Notes: a model not told the origin generated them from the sequence alone. Shown: positions 23,631 through 33,106, counted from the first letter of the stretch. The stretch is 64,000 nucleotides of DNA from Longimonas halophila (GCF_002554705.1 NZ_PDEP01000009.1:62001-126000), one strand, 5' to 3'. Numbers and translations: made by a program.

Positions 23631-25373
23631 TTAGTATTTACGTTCCTTCGGCTCGAATCGTGTAATCACGACATCCTTGTCGGCAAACTCGTAGTTGCCT
23701 TCGCCATCGCTGTAGAACAGCGTATGCTCAAGCCATTCGTCATCGTTGCGGTTCTGATAGTCCTCGCGGGAGTGGGCGCCGCGGCTTTCGGTACGGTAGT
23801 GTGCACTGGCCGCAATCGCCTCCGCATAATCGACCATAAAGCCAATCTCAACGGCATCCATCAAGTCGGTATTGAACTTCTTGCCCTTGTCCTCCACCAC
23901 GACATGCTTAGCACGCTCGCGCAGCTCTTCCAGGTCGTTGAGGGATTCAGAGAGCGTCTCATCGGTGCGGAAGACACTCACATTCGACATCATCGTCTCC
24001 TGCAGATCTGTACGCACCTTCACCGTGGGCTCGCCGTCGTCTGGCGTGTTCGCAAGCAAGTCGTCGAGCAGGTCGCGCGTTTCTTGCTCCGGCTCGTCGG
24101 GGAGGGCCGCAAACGATTTGCCTTCGCGGACTTCCTTAGCCATCTGCATGCCAGCGCGGCGTCCGAAGACGACCAGTTCCAGCAGTGAGTTCGTGCCCAG
24201 GCGGTTGGCGCCGTGCACGCTCACGCACGCGCACTCGCCCACAGCAAAGAGGCCCGGTACCGAGGTGCCGCGTTCTTTCGTTTCAACGTGGCCATCGGCA
24301 TCCGTTGGAATGCCGCCCATGGCGTAGTGGCAGGTGGGTGCTACCGGGATGGGTTCTTGCTTCGGGTTCACGCCCATGTAGGTGCGCGAGAACTCCGAGA
24401 TTTCAGGCAGTTTCTTGTCGAGCACCTCGTCGCCCACATGGGTCAGGTCGAGGTGGACGTAGTCTTTGCCGTTTACGCCGCGCCCTTCGCGAATCTCTTT
24501 GTAGATACACTGCGAGACCATGTCGCGCGGGGCCAGGTCCTTCACGGTAGGCGCGTAGCGTTCCATGAAGCGTTCGCCCTCCGAGTTGCGTAAGATCCCG
24601 CCCTCGCCCCGGGCGCCCTCAGTAATGAGGATGCCGAGCCGGTAGAGCCCGGTGGGGTGGAACTGGACGAACTCCATATCTTCCAGCGGAATGCCGGCAC
24701 GCAGCATCATCGACATGCCGTCTCCGGTACCAGCGTGCGCATTCGAGGTTGTTTTGAAGGCGCGTCCGTATCCGCCCGTGGCGAAGCAGACGACCTTCGC
24801 GTGAAAGGTGTGGACTTCCCCGGTCAGGATTTCGTAGGCAACGACCCCTGCCGGTTCGCCATCTGGGTTCATGATCAGGTCCAGCACCTGAAACTCATCG
24901 TAGAAGCGTACGCCCTGCTTGGTGCACTGGTCGTAGAGCGTGTGCAGAATGGTGTGGCCGGTGCGGTCGGCCGCATGGCAGGCGCGGCGCACGGGCGACT
25001 CCCCAAAGTTGCGGGTATGTCCGCCAAAACGACGCTGCGAAATGGTGCCTTCCGAGTTCCGGCTAAACGGAACGCCGTAGTGCTCCAGTTCAACGATCGT
25101 GCGCGGGGCGTCTTTGCAGAGCGCCTCAATGGCATCCTGATCGCCGAGATAATCGCTGCCTTTCACCGTATCAAAGGCATGCCACAACCAGTGGTCTTCC
25201 TCTTCATTTCCAAGGGCAGCGCTAATGCCTCCCTGGGCGGCTCCAGTATGAGAGCGTAGCGGATGGAGCTTCGAGACAACGGCAACGTCGGCTCCGCCTT
25301 CTTTGGCGTAGAGCGCGGACATGAGGCCCGCCCCGCCGGCGCCGACGATGACGACATCGTGGGTGAATGTCAT
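23631..25373 (-). CDS. sdhA: Succinate dehydrogenase flavoprotein subunit
   Basis: A 580-aa flavoprotein that oxidises succinate to fumarate. [17 protein letters not shown] is the FAD-binding loop; [13 protein letters not shown] has the His (residue 42) that carries the covalent flavin; [21 protein letters not shown] and [21 protein letters not shown] hold substrate and FAD contacts. The chain is full length for the family and rich in acidic residues ([15 protein letters not shown]). It lies 58 bp after sdhD and about 100 bp before sdhB. Confidence 0.95.
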   Translation of the reverse strand: MTFTHDVVIVGAGGAGLMSALYAKEGGADVAVVSKLHPLRSHTGAAQGGISAALGNEEEDHWLWHAFDTVKGSDYLGDQDAIEALCKDAPRTIVELEHYGVPFSRNSEGTISQRRFGGHTRNFGESPVRRACHAADRTGHTILHTLYDQCTKQGVRFYDEFQVLDLIMNPDGEPAGVVAYEILTGEVHTFHAKVVCFATGGYGRAFKTTSNAHAGTGDGMSMMLRAGIPLEDMEFVQFHPTGLYRLGILITEGARGEGGILRNSEGERFMERYAPTVKDLAPRDMVSQCIYKEIREGRGVNGKDYVHLDLTHVGDEVLDKKLPEISEFSRTYMGVNPKQEPIPVAPTCHYAMGGIPTDADGHVETKERGTSVPGLFAVGECACVSVHGANRLGTNSLLELVVFGRRAGMQMAKEVREGKSFAALPDEPEQETRDLLDDLLANTPDDGEPTVKVRTDLQETMMSNVSVFRTDETLSESLNDLEELRERAKHVVVEDKGKKFNTDLMDAVEIGFMVDYAEAIAASAHYRTESRGAHSREDYQNRNDDEWLEHTLFYSDGEGNYEFADKDVVITRFEPKERKY

Positions 25374-25431
25374 GGTAGTACAAGAGACAAATGAGCGGAA
25401 CAGTCAAACAAGGGGGGGCCGCTGGGCAGCG

Positions 25432-25911
25432 TTACCAGCCCGCCACGAGCACGGAGTACATGCCCACGACAAGTAAAACAAGAGCCAACGACCACGACAG
25501 CACCTTCGCAGTCTTGCGAGCCATCGGGTTGCGAATGTAATCCGACATGACGTTGTTAAGCCCGTAGAACCCGTGATGCAGCGCCACAATCAGGAAGAGG
25601 ATGTTGAATGCTTTCCAGAGGACCGCATACACCGGATCGGCGAGGCGAAGCATTACCACATCGTAAGGAGTGACCTCGGCGGTTTCGCCGAAGCGGGCTT
25701 CGACGGCGGCTTCGGCCTCGGGCGTGTAACCGGGCAAGACATCGTTCTCAATCTGCTCGGTGGAAAGTACGTCGTGCGAAATGGTGGCCGTCTGCTGGTC
25801 GTAGTGCTGTACCCAGAAGTGGGTAATCAGCATAAAGATGAGAAATGTACCCGTAATGCGGTGCAGAAACCAGCTCTGGGCGTTGGAGGTTGAGGCGGCG
25901 CGAGAAGCCAT
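25432..25911 (-). CDS. sdhD: Succinate dehydrogenase membrane anchor subunit
   Basis: A 159-aa protein with three membrane helices: WFLHRITGTFLIFMLITHF near the start, YAVLWKAFNILFLIVALHHGF in the middle, and VLSWSLALVLLVVGMYSVLVA at the end. HRITG and LHHGFYGLNNVMSDY are typical anchor-subunit motifs, and the His of ALHHG is a probable haem or quinone ligand. About 45 acidic residues between helices 1 and 2 form an unusually long loop (TEQIENDVLPGYTPEAEAA). I use the ATG at 25911; the frame is open a little further upstream. Confidence 0.82.
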   Translation of the reverse strand: MASRAASTSNAQSWFLHRITGTFLIFMLITHFWVQHYDQQTATISHDVLSTEQIENDVLPGYTPEAEAAVEARFGETAEVTPYDVVMLRLADPVYAVLWKAFNILFLIVALHHGFYGLNNVMSDYIRNPMARKTAKVLSWSLALVLLVVGMYSVLVAGW

Positions 25912-26036
25912 AGCAGGTGGGGATTCAGAACGAAAAGACCAGCGAGTGCCCGCTGCGAGCAGGGCAGGGAGCAGGGCATTGCGCACATAGCGAAGCGAGC
26001 AGGTGGGGCCGCACTAAGCGCTTGCCCAAGACTGCG

Positions 26037-26462
26037 TTAGGCAGCCAGGAAGAAATATTCAACCAGCGAATAGATGGTTGGATATCCTCCTACGCCAATC
26101 AGGACGGCAGCTACAGCGCCAAGCGACCAAAACAGTCGTTTTTGGTTGGGGCTCCATCCCAGAAAGTCAATCAGTACGATACGAAGGCCGTTCAGGGCAT
26201 GGTAGACCACGGCAGCCAGGAGGAGAAACTCCCCTATCTTAAAAATGGGTGCGTGGTAGCCAGCAATAAGCTCGTTGAACGACGCGCGGTCGGTAAGGGC
26301 ACGCAGCCCCCATACATGAACAACCAGGTACGCCACAAGCGCTACACCACTCAGGCGATGCGCCATCCAGGCAAACATGCCGGTTCGTACGCGATAGCGC
26401 TGAAAACGACTGTCTTGAGAAGCGGCGGGCTTGGCCGGTTGGTCGATAGTGTCAACAGCCAT
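26037..26462 (-). CDS. sdhC: Succinate dehydrogenase cytochrome b subunit
   Basis: A 141-aa subunit with three helices. GMFAWMAHRLSGVALVAYLVVH is the SdhC entry helix, with the H-R-x-SG motif at the quinone site. LLAAVVYHALNGLRIVLID contains the haem b axial His. The helix after NQKRLFW ends the protein. It is the first gene of sdhCDAB, so the operon promoter should lie in the 438 bp upstream. Confidence 0.88.
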   Translation of the reverse strand: MAVDTIDQPAKPAASQDSRFQRYRVRTGMFAWMAHRLSGVALVAYLVVHVWGLRALTDRASFNELIAGYHAPIFKIGEFLLLAAVVYHALNGLRIVLIDFLGWSPNQKRLFWSLGAVAAVLIGVGGYPTIYSLVEYFFLAA

Positions 26463-26900
26463 AAGATTGAGAAGACGGTGCTATAAGGGTGAGTTAGGCA
26501 GCGAGCACGCCACCACATGCGAGAATAAGTGACGGGCCGAACACTCCAAGCGCCGCTACAAGCCGCGTGCGACTTGTTGTCCAGTGAAAGACATCCATCA
26601 AGTAGGCTCAATCAATGGACTTGGCCCGCTTGAACGTAACGTGCTTGTGTAGAACGAACGAGAGCCCGAATGGCTTTACCCGCGTTCTACAATGGCAACA
26701 ATGCCTATGGTTGGCTCACTGTAAAAGTTTCATGATCGACCCGCTGCACGCGGGAGTTAATAAAGCGGTAGGGCGTACGTTGGCAAGGCACAGGTAGGCG
26801 CATGCATCAAAGTCTGAAGACCCATGCGCCCTCGCCCGTCCTCGGCAGGACGCCTATTGAGGCAGTCCCTGCTGGGCAGAGGCCCTGCCGCACAGATGTT
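26463..26900. other. Intergenic region between citrate synthase 3' end and sdhC
   Basis: A 438-bp stretch with no convincing gene. It should hold the sdh promoter. A hairpin CGTCCT-CGGC-AGGACG at 26837-26852 lies 49-64 bp after the citrate synthase stop, but has no T run. CCCGC-TGCA-CGCGGG near 26740-26754 is another short hairpin. No named regulatory site is recognised. Confidence 0.4.
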
Positions 26901-28040
26901 CTACCGTGCATCGATAGGCGTCACCGTGCGTCCCGTCTTGCCAACATAGGCAGCGCGGGGTCGAATAAGGCGGTTATCAGCCCACTGCTCAAGCAGGTGT
27001 GCTGTCCAGCCCGCCGAGCGGCTCAGCGCAAAGATCGGCGTGAAGAGGTCCGGATCCAGCCCCATCATATAGTAGGTCGAGGCGCTGAAGAAGTCCACAT
27101 TCGGGTCGAGGCCCTTCTCAGACTTCACTGTGTTGAGGATTGCCATGCTGTAATCGTACCATTTAGTCGCATTGCGCTCCTCGCTGAGCTCCTGCACGCG
27201 GTCGCGCAGGATGGCGGCACGCGGGTCCATGGTGCGATACACGCGGTGGCCAAAGCCCATAACACGTTCTTTGCTGGCGAGCTTCTCTTGCACGTACTCG
27301 ACCGGGTCAGCGCCTTTTTGGTCGATGTCGAGCAGCATGCGCATGACTTCGCGGTTGGCCCCACCGTGCAGCGGCCCTTTAAGCGCACCGATTGCTCCAG
27401 ACACTGCCGAGTACATGTCAGACAGGGTAGAGCCAATGACACGGCTGGTAAAGGTGGAGGCGTTAAGACCGTGGTCTGCGTGTAGCACGAGGCACGTGTC
27501 AAACGTAGCCTCTGCGGCACTGCCAGGTGCCTCACCATTCAGCATGTACAGGAAGTTGTAGGCCATCGACGCCTCGTCGAGCGGGTCGATTGGCTCGTCG
27601 CCATTGCGAAGCCGGGCGTAGGCTGCGATGATGCCAGGCGTGCGTGCCAGGAGGCGCGTGGCCTTGCGACGATTTGCCTCGGGCGAGTCGGCATCGGCTT
27701 CGTCGTCATAGAGCCCAAGCGCAGAGATGGCGGTACGAAGTACAGCCATTGGGTGGGCGCTGTCGGGGGCCTGGCGCAAGATGTCGATCACCGGAGCCGG
27801 GAGTTCACGGGCGGTGCGCAGGTCGCTCTTGAGCGCGTCGAGCTGGCTCTGCGTGGGGAGGTCGCCGTGCCACAACAGATAAACCACCTCCTCAAACGAG
27901 GCGTTTTCAGCCAGATCGTGGATGTCGTATCCACGATATACAAGCTGTCCGGCTTCGCCGTCGATTGACGAGAGTTCAGACGACAGCGCGATGACACCTT
28001 CTAAGCCGCGCACTTCTTCGGATTCATTTTGGGTAGCCAT
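26901..28040 (-). CDS. gltA: Citrate synthase (type II)
   Basis: A 379-aa enzyme that condenses acetyl-CoA with oxaloacetate. GLEGVIALSSELSSIDGEAG starts the fold. LKGPLHGGANREVM carries one catalytic His, MGFGHRVYR the other, and DFFSASTYYMMGL the catalytic Asp. RSAGWTAHLLEQ is the C-terminal signature. The length matches the dimeric Gram-positive/archaeal type and not the 427-aa hexameric GltA. Upstream of sdhC on the same strand, separated by 438 bp, so probably its own transcript. Confidence 0.93.
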   Translation of the reverse strand: MATQNESEEVRGLEGVIALSSELSSIDGEAGQLVYRGYDIHDLAENASFEEVVYLLWHGDLPTQSQLDALKSDLRTARELPAPVIDILRQAPDSAHPMAVLRTAISALGLYDDEADADSPEANRRKATRLLARTPGIIAAYARLRNGDEPIDPLDEASMAYNFLYMLNGEAPGSAAEATFDTCLVLHADHGLNASTFTSRVIGSTLSDMYSAVSGAIGALKGPLHGGANREVMRMLLDIDQKGADPVEYVQEKLASKERVMGFGHRVYRTMDPRAAILRDRVQELSEERNATKWYDYSMAILNTVKSEKGLDPNVDFFSASTYYMMGLDPDLFTPIFALSRSAGWTAHLLEQWADNRLIRPRAAYVGKTGRTVTPIDAR

Positions 28041-29161
28041 ATGTTAGGGCGTTTCTCTTAAAGAAGGAACTGATGAGATAGAGGCAGTGGGCACCAACCC
28101 ACGGCGCAGACGCAATGGAAATACAACAACAAGAAAATACAACAACGCAAACGAGGCCAGCTATGAAGCCCGCATGAGGGCTGTTTGTCGCTTGTGTGGA
28201 GCGTTGCTCACATGATTAGGGCGGTGCCCTGTTCGTTGAGAACATATGCTCTTTGGTGCGCAGCGGGCAAGCGCTTCCAACTGCACAGACTTCTGTCTGA
28301 GCAGTGGTATGGTAGCAAATACCAGGGGGGCACTTGAGCGTGTTCAACTACCAACTGTGTACAGCGGGGACATCCCGTTAAGCAGCATGCCCTGGAGTAC
28401 GCGCTGCGCAAAAAGTTGCGTACGCATTCTGGTACGTATTCGCAACGGACTGCAGCCTTGTAGGCTCCTTTTATCACATATGGTATGAAAGAAAAAGACG
28501 CTATGTGAAAGAATTTCCATTAAAGGGCAGGCGAGAGGTCGAAACGAGCGTGCATCCCCGGCACTGAATGCTGCCACGTATACGTCTGGTAGGGATCATT
28601 TTTGCGTATCTGGCGATATGCAGTCGTGTCGTAATGTATCGTGCACTCTTTTACCTCCTGCGTTACGGCCTGCACACCCGTTTTCACCGCTTTCATGCAT
28701 GGGTCTGTAGCGACACTGAAATGGCGCGGCCCCCTGACGGGGCGGCGTTCTTTCGCTACATGCTTATGTGCTATAGTTCTCCTACTGTTATGACATAAGC
28801 CGGTCCTGCACGTCCGGCGCCCCAGAGTCCTGTGTGCGGCTCTACTCCACTTTTTTCGTTTTCCCTTGCTCATTAACTGTCCGCAGGCGTGCACTGCACC
28901 CCCGCCGGATGGTCATCATGGTACAGAGCGTGTCTTGCAGCGTGCCCCGCAGCAAGTTTCTTGCGCATGATTTGCGCAACGACATGCATGGACAGGGGCG
29001 GCACAGTGCCACAGGCACTCATGCCCTGCCCGCTGCCGGTACGATCCCGTATCCATTTGCACATAACGCTTGCACATAAATAGACCGTGCCGATTATGAT
29101 ATGCCCCGCCCTGTGTGCTGACCGTTCGACGGCGTAGACGCCCTGCGGCGTACCTCGCCTT
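28041..29161. other. 1.1-kb region without protein genes
   Basis: Between the divergent citrate synthase and RNase E/G genes there is no open frame with recognisable protein character; the frames here are short, Cys/Arg-rich and incoherent. It contains several inverted repeats (CACATA/TATGTG at 28476-28507; the palindrome ACGTATACGT near 28576) and a cluster of possible stems at 28724-28857, listed separately. It should also hold promoters for both flanking genes. An unusually long RNase E leader is known in other bacteria to serve autoregulation, which is possible here. Confidence 0.4.
28724..28857 (+). ncRNA. Possible structured RNA ending in a T run
   Basis: On the plus strand four stems follow each other: GCCCC/GGGGC (28729-28743), a perfect 8-bp GCTTATGT/ACATAAGC (28762-28769 with 28793-28800), CGG/CCG-type pairing around GGTCCTGCACGTCC (28799-28818), and AGAG/CTCT (28824-28843). 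A run of six T follows at 28851-28856. I could not match it to tmRNA, RNase P RNA, SRP RNA or a known riboswitch core. It could equally be part of the RNase E/G leader. Low confidence. Confidence 0.2.
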
Positions 29162-31105
29162 ATGTCTAAAGAAATTGTTGTTAATGTAGCGGATAGCCGT
29201 ACCCGCATCGCTATTGTAGAAGACGGCAAACTGGCCGAACTCTACATCGAAAATGCCGAGCATAAACGTACGATCGGTAATCTCTATCTCGGCATTGTGC
29301 GCCGCGTAATGCCGAGCATCCGCGCTGCTTTCGTGGATATTGGGCAGGACCAGGATGCCTTCTTACACTTCTCGGATCTGTCGGAAAACCTGCCGCAGCT
29401 CAAAGATTTTCTCAACCAGAACACGCCCAAGGTGGAGACGGTCAGTCTGCCCGGCGATCTCCACGATCAGGACCCGAACCCCACCGACCACCTGCGGCGC
29501 AATCAGCGCATTCTCGTACAGGTAAAAAAAGAGCCGATTGCCAACAAGGGCAGTCGCATCTCAACCGACCTGTCGATGGCGGGCCGCTTCTTGGTGCTTG
29601 TGCCGCTCTCGAAAGTGGTCGCGGTGTCGCGTAAAATCGAAAAGGATAAAGAGCGCAACCGCCTGAAAGCCCTGGCAGGCAGCCTGGTGCCAGATGGCTT
29701 CGGCGTCATTGTGCGAACAGTAGCTGAGGGGCGCGATGCCAAGTCGCTCGACAAGGACCTGCGCCTGCTCCTGGAACGCTGGCGCCGCGTGGAAAACCGG
29801 CTGGCCCAGGCCACGAATGCGCCCACGCTCATCCACGAAGATGTGGATATGGCGTCGTCGATCATCCGCGACCAGTTCTCTGACGATTTCGACCGCATCC
29901 TGATCGACAACAAGGCGCTCTTCCACAGTGTGCGTAGCTACGTACGCGCCGTGGCGCCGTCAATGGTCTCGCGTGTTGAGTATCACAGTGGAAACGCGCC
30001 GGTCTTCGAGGCCGCCGACATTCAGCAAGGGGCCGACCGCGCCTTCAAAGACCGGGTTGAACTGCCATCGGGCGGATACCTCTTCATCGAGCGTACCGAG
30101 GCGATGCACGTGGTGGATGTGAACTCGGGGCGCTCCGGGCGCGGCAAATCGCAGAAACAGAACTCGCTCGACGTTAACCTGGAGGCCGCACGCGTCATTG
30201 CCCATCAGGTGCGGCTGCGCGACCTGGGCGGTATCATTGTGGTTGACTTCATCGATTTGCGCGACGAAAGAGCCCGTAAGAAGGTCTACAACGAACTGGA
30301 GGCGCTCTTCGAGGAAGACCGGGCTATCACGAAAGTGCTTCCTATGAGCGACTTTGGGCTCGTGCAGATTACCCGGCAGCGCCTGCGCCCCAGCCTCACG
30401 TCTTCGTTTGCGTCGTCGAGCGGAGCCTCTGCACCCGACAAGGACAACGGCGATTCGTACCGCCAGCGCTTCCGAGATGCGCAGGCGCAGCTGAGCCGTC
30501 TCGAAAAACGTCTGCAGGAGGCGCAGCAGACGGTGAAAGACCGGGAATCGGAGCTCACTAAACTGAAGGGCAAAGCCGGAACATCGGCTCCAGACTCTAC
30601 CGAGCGGCCCGCCACTGACGAGTTGAAGGCGCTGAAAGAGGAGCTTGAACAGGCCAAGAAAGCGCTTCAGAGCGAGCGGTCGCAGCACGGAGAAACGCGT
30701 TCGGCGCGCGACGAAGCCGAGGCCAAAGCGAAAGAGGCCGCATCAGAGGCGCGCTCGGCCAAAGCTCAGCTCGAAGCGGCTGAAGCGAAGGTGGCCGAAG
30801 CCGAAGCCAATGCCGTGCAGGAAACCAACAATGTGCAACACGGGGCCGAAGCAACGCGCCCGGCGCACGAGGTTATTGACGCATTGGATACATGGGTAGC
30901 CGATCATGCCGACCAGCATCGCGCTGTTACGCTGCGGGTGCATCCGTTCCTGGCGGCCTACCTCACGCGCGCCGTGCCCAGCTACCCCACGCGCTGGTTC
31001 ATGGATCACTTTGTACGGGTCCACCTGGAGGCCGATGAGACGGTATCGCCGCTGTCGTTCGCAATCGACGCCCCCGATACCGGTGCTACGCTGGTTGAAG
31101 CATAG
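29162..31105 (+). CDS. RNase E/G-family endoribonuclease with coiled-coil insertion and no zinc link
   Basis: A 647-aa enzyme of RNA turnover and rRNA processing. An S1-like domain (about 35-125), a 5'-sensor/RNase H-like region and the DNase I-like catalytic domain are present. The metal-binding acids are Asp319 (HVVDVNSG) and Asp362 (IIVVDFIDLRD), 43 residues apart as in E. coli RNase E (303 and 346). After VQITRQRLRPSL (401-412), where the CPxCxG zinc link normally follows, there is instead a Ser-rich linker and a long coiled coil (about 431-560, Ala/Glu/Lys/Arg). The final 80 residues (LRVHPFLAAYLTR) resemble the RNase G small domain. The whole protein contains no cysteine. Confidence 0.88.
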   Translation: MSKEIVVNVADSRTRIAIVEDGKLAELYIENAEHKRTIGNLYLGIVRRVMPSIRAAFVDIGQDQDAFLHFSDLSENLPQLKDFLNQNTPKVETVSLPGDLHDQDPNPTDHLRRNQRILVQVKKEPIANKGSRISTDLSMAGRFLVLVPLSKVVAVSRKIEKDKERNRLKALAGSLVPDGFGVIVRTVAEGRDAKSLDKDLRLLLERWRRVENRLAQATNAPTLIHEDVDMASSIIRDQFSDDFDRILIDNKALFHSVRSYVRAVAPSMVSRVEYHSGNAPVFEAADIQQGADRAFKDRVELPSGGYLFIERTEAMHVVDVNSGRSGRGKSQKQNSLDVNLEAARVIAHQVRLRDLGGIIVVDFIDLRDERARKKVYNELEALFEEDRAITKVLPMSDFGLVQITRQRLRPSLTSSFASSSGASAPDKDNGDSYRQRFRDAQAQLSRLEKRLQEAQQTVKDRESELTKLKGKAGTSAPDSTERPATDELKALKEELEQAKKALQSERSQHGETRSARDEAEAKAKEAASEARSAKAQLEAAEAKVAEAEANAVQETNNVQHGAEATRPAHEVIDALDTWVADHADQHRAVTLRVHPFLAAYLTRAVPSYPTRWFMDHFVRVHLEADETVSPLSFAIDAPDTGATLVEA

Positions 31106-31172
31106 CCGCTCCGCTGCCCCTTTTGTTTTGTGGATGCCGGGGGAGCACTGCGCGTGCGTTTGGATCTTCAAC

Positions 31173-31544
31173 ATGAAAGCTATGACCACGAAAAAAATTA
31201 TTGACGAGCTTACCGATGTGGCCAAGCGCATGGACATGGAGGTCCGCGTTGAAAAGGGTGATTTTCGGGGCGGACGCTGCCATGTTGGAGGGCAGACTGT
31301 GATTATGCTAAACAAGCGGCATCCCACCGAGGTGCAGTTGGCGGTGCTGGCCCGTAGTCTGCGCAACGAGCCGCTCGAAACGGTCTACCTGAAACCGGCG
31401 GTACGCGAGGCGCTCCACCGCCTGTGGCAAGAGGCCGACGGCGATGACGGTGATGCTAATAACAGCGCAGATTCTGAATCGTCTGAGGACACCTCAACTG
31501 CTGAATCGAACTCCCCCGAATCCCCCCGTGCCCATGCCTCTTAG
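31173..31544 (+). CDS. Conserved small protein of unknown function
   Basis: A 123-aa protein. The core (about 5-85) reads KKIIDELTDVAKRMDMEVR, then VEKGDFRGGRCHVGG, a segment INLNKRHPTEVQLAVLARSL-like, and VYLKPAVREALHRLW. I recall this pattern as a short conserved Bacteroidota protein with no assigned role. The last 35 residues are an acidic Asp/Glu/Ser tail. It follows the RNase gene by 67 bp and its stop codon overlaps the start of the MBL hydrolase gene by 11 bp, so translation of the two is probably coupled. The ATG at 31173 is used; 31182 is possible. Confidence 0.7.
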   Translation: MKAMTTKKIIDELTDVAKRMDMEVRVEKGDFRGGRCHVGGQTVIMLNKRHPTEVQLAVLARSLRNEPLETVYLKPAVREALHRLWQEADGDDGDANNSADSESSEDTSTAESNSPESPRAHAS

Positions 31545-32397
31545 CGACGCCGCCCCGCCCTCGCTTCGCATCACGCTACTGGGCACGGGCACGTCAACGG
31601 GCGTTCCGGTGTTGGGATGCGACTGCCGCGTCTGCACCTCTGCCGACCCGCACGATGAGCGCTTGCGCTGTGCGTGCTACATCGAAGCAGGGCCGCTGGG
31701 CATTCTGGTGGATGCCGGGCCGGACTTCCGCCAGCAGGCCCGCCGCGCCAACATTGAGCGTATCGACGCGGTGTGCTTTACGCATCATCACTTTGACCAT
31801 GTGGCGGGCATCGACGACCTGCGTCCGCTGTTCTATCGCAACAGTCGGCCTATGCCGTGCTATAGCAGCGCGAATACCGCCGAGATTCTGCGTGAGCGCT
31901 ACGCATACATCTTTGGGGACAACCCGTACCCTGGCGCGGCTCGTGTTACGTTGCGCGCGGTCGAAGAGTGCTTCGCAATCACCAGTCGATACGACGACAC
32001 CGGACACGTCAACGTGCAGCCCATTCCGATGCAGCACGGCAACACGCCCACCACCGGATGGCGATTCGGCCCGTTTGCGTATCTGACCGACGCCCACCAC
32101 ATTCCCGATGAAAGCGTGGCGCTGCTCGACGGCGTGGAAGTGATCGTGCTCGATGCGCTACGTGCGCGTCCGCATCCCACCCACTTCTCGTTCGACGGCG
32201 CCGTGGAGATGGCCCGCCGTATTGGAGCGCGCGAGACTTACTTCATCCACATGACACACGACGTGCTGCATGCTGAACAAGAAGCTCGCTTGCCCGACGA
32301 TGTCCACCTCGGCTACGACGGCTTGCAGATCGAGATCGATAGCACTCCTGCGGAGGCCCCGACCCATACACCCTCGGATGTGCAGTCGGATGCGTAG
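31534..32397 (+). CDS. MBL-fold metallo-hydrolase, PhnP-like
   Basis: A 287-aa metallo-beta-lactamase-fold enzyme. LLGTGTSTGVPVLGCDCRVC opens the fold, with cysteines as in PhnP. THHHFDHVAGIDDLRPL (83-99) is the HxHxDH metal motif; later metal ligands are the His of MQHGNTPT, the Asp of YLTDAHHIP and the His of FIHMTHD. Relatives act on cyclic phosphates or phosphodiesters (PhnP, phosphoribosyl cyclic phosphodiesterase), but no phn genes are here. Start at 31534 overlaps the previous gene's stop, which supports coupling. Confidence 0.83.
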   Translation: MPLSDAAPPSLRITLLGTGTSTGVPVLGCDCRVCTSADPHDERLRCACYIEAGPLGILVDAGPDFRQQARRANIERIDAVCFTHHHFDHVAGIDDLRPLFYRNSRPMPCYSSANTAEILRERYAYIFGDNPYPGAARVTLRAVEECFAITSRYDDTGHVNVQPIPMQHGNTPTTGWRFGPFAYLTDAHHIPDESVALLDGVEVIVLDALRARPHPTHFSFDGAVEMARRIGARETYFIHMTHDVLHAEQEARLPDDVHLGYDGLQIEIDSTPAEAPTHTPSDVQSDA

Positions 32398-32491
32398 GGC
32401 GAGGACGTTTGGGGAACCGAACCCGGCCCCTCCGTTACGTGCGGTGTTGCTTTCTTAACCCATTTGCTGGATATACATCGGTTTATGATTC

Positions 32492-32670
32492 GGTAGCGGT
32501 TCAATGGTAAGTGATTGTCATATGGCCGACATCATCGGAGCCAGACAACCCCCTCTGTCTATCGACATCTCCCCCTTGGAAAAGGGGGAGAAACCCGAAG
32601 GGAGAGGGGGTTCGAACAAGACAAACCTACATTCTACGATAGCCTTATCACTTAGCGTCTACCCACTACC
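32492..32670. mobile_element. MITE-like element, copy A, inserted at the aroQ start codon
   Basis: A 179-bp element. The left end is GGTAGCGGTTCAATGGTAAG (continuing TGAT); the right end (32647-32670) is its imperfect inverse, ending ACCCACTACC. It is flanked by a perfect 8-bp direct duplication TATGATTC at 32484-32491 and 32671-32678. The interior holds a 9-bp hairpin CTCCCCCTT-GGAA-AAGGGGGAG (about 32570-32591). No transposase is encoded. A second copy of both ends, with a different interior, lies at 52340-52497. Transposase families making 8-bp duplications include IS6, IS66, IS256, ISL3 and IS1595; which one moved this is not known. Confidence 0.85.
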
Positions 32671-32671
32671 T

Positions 32672-33106
32672 ATGATTCTTGTGCTGAACGGTCCGAACTT
32701 GAACCTGCTGGGCACGCGCGACCCTGAGCATTACGGCACCGAAACGCTGGATTCGCTCGAAGAGAAGCTCGCATCTATGTTTGCCGACCTTTCGTTTCAG
32801 TGGGTGCAGAGCAACCATCAGGGCGTGCTCATCGATGCGCTGCACGATGCCCATGCCGAGTCGTACGAGGGCGTGATCTTCAACCCCGGCGGCTACACGC
32901 ACACCTCGGTGGCCCTGCATGATGCCGTTGATGCCATTGACCCGCCCGTGGTGGAGGTGCATCTGTCGAACATCCACGCCCGCGAGGATTTTCGCCGCAC
33001 CTCGAAAGTGGCTCCCGCCTGTGTCGGGCAGATCAGCGGATTGGGACCAGCGGGCTACTTGCTGGCCGTGCAGTACATCCAGATGCAGGGTGCGGTGGCG
33101 GAATAG
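32672..33106 (+). CDS. aroQ: 3-Dehydroquinate dehydratase, type II
   Basis: A 144-aa enzyme of the shikimate pathway that dehydrates 3-dehydroquinate to 3-dehydroshikimate. NGPNLNLLGTRDPEHYG carries the N-terminal Asn/Arg/Tyr active-site set, NPGGYTHTSVAL the middle motif with the catalytic region, VEVHLSNIHARE the His, and ISGLGPAGY the end. The start ATG at 32672 lies inside the 8-bp target duplication of the element at 32492-32670, so the original ribosome-binding site has been moved 187 bp away and none is obvious in the new upstream sequence. First of a run with the membrane hydrolase and murJ. Confidence 0.92.
   Translation: MILVLNGPNLNLLGTRDPEHYGTETLDSLEEKLASMFADLSFQWVQSNHQGVLIDALHDAHAESYEGVIFNPGGYTHTSVALHDAVDAIDPPVVEVHLSNIHAREDFRRTSKVAPACVGQISGLGPAGYLLAVQYIQMQGAVAE

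Noticed and set aside
28520-28894. 124-codon open frame in the 1.1-kb gap
   Set aside because: Composition and lack of any motif, start signal or neighbour link argue against a gene.
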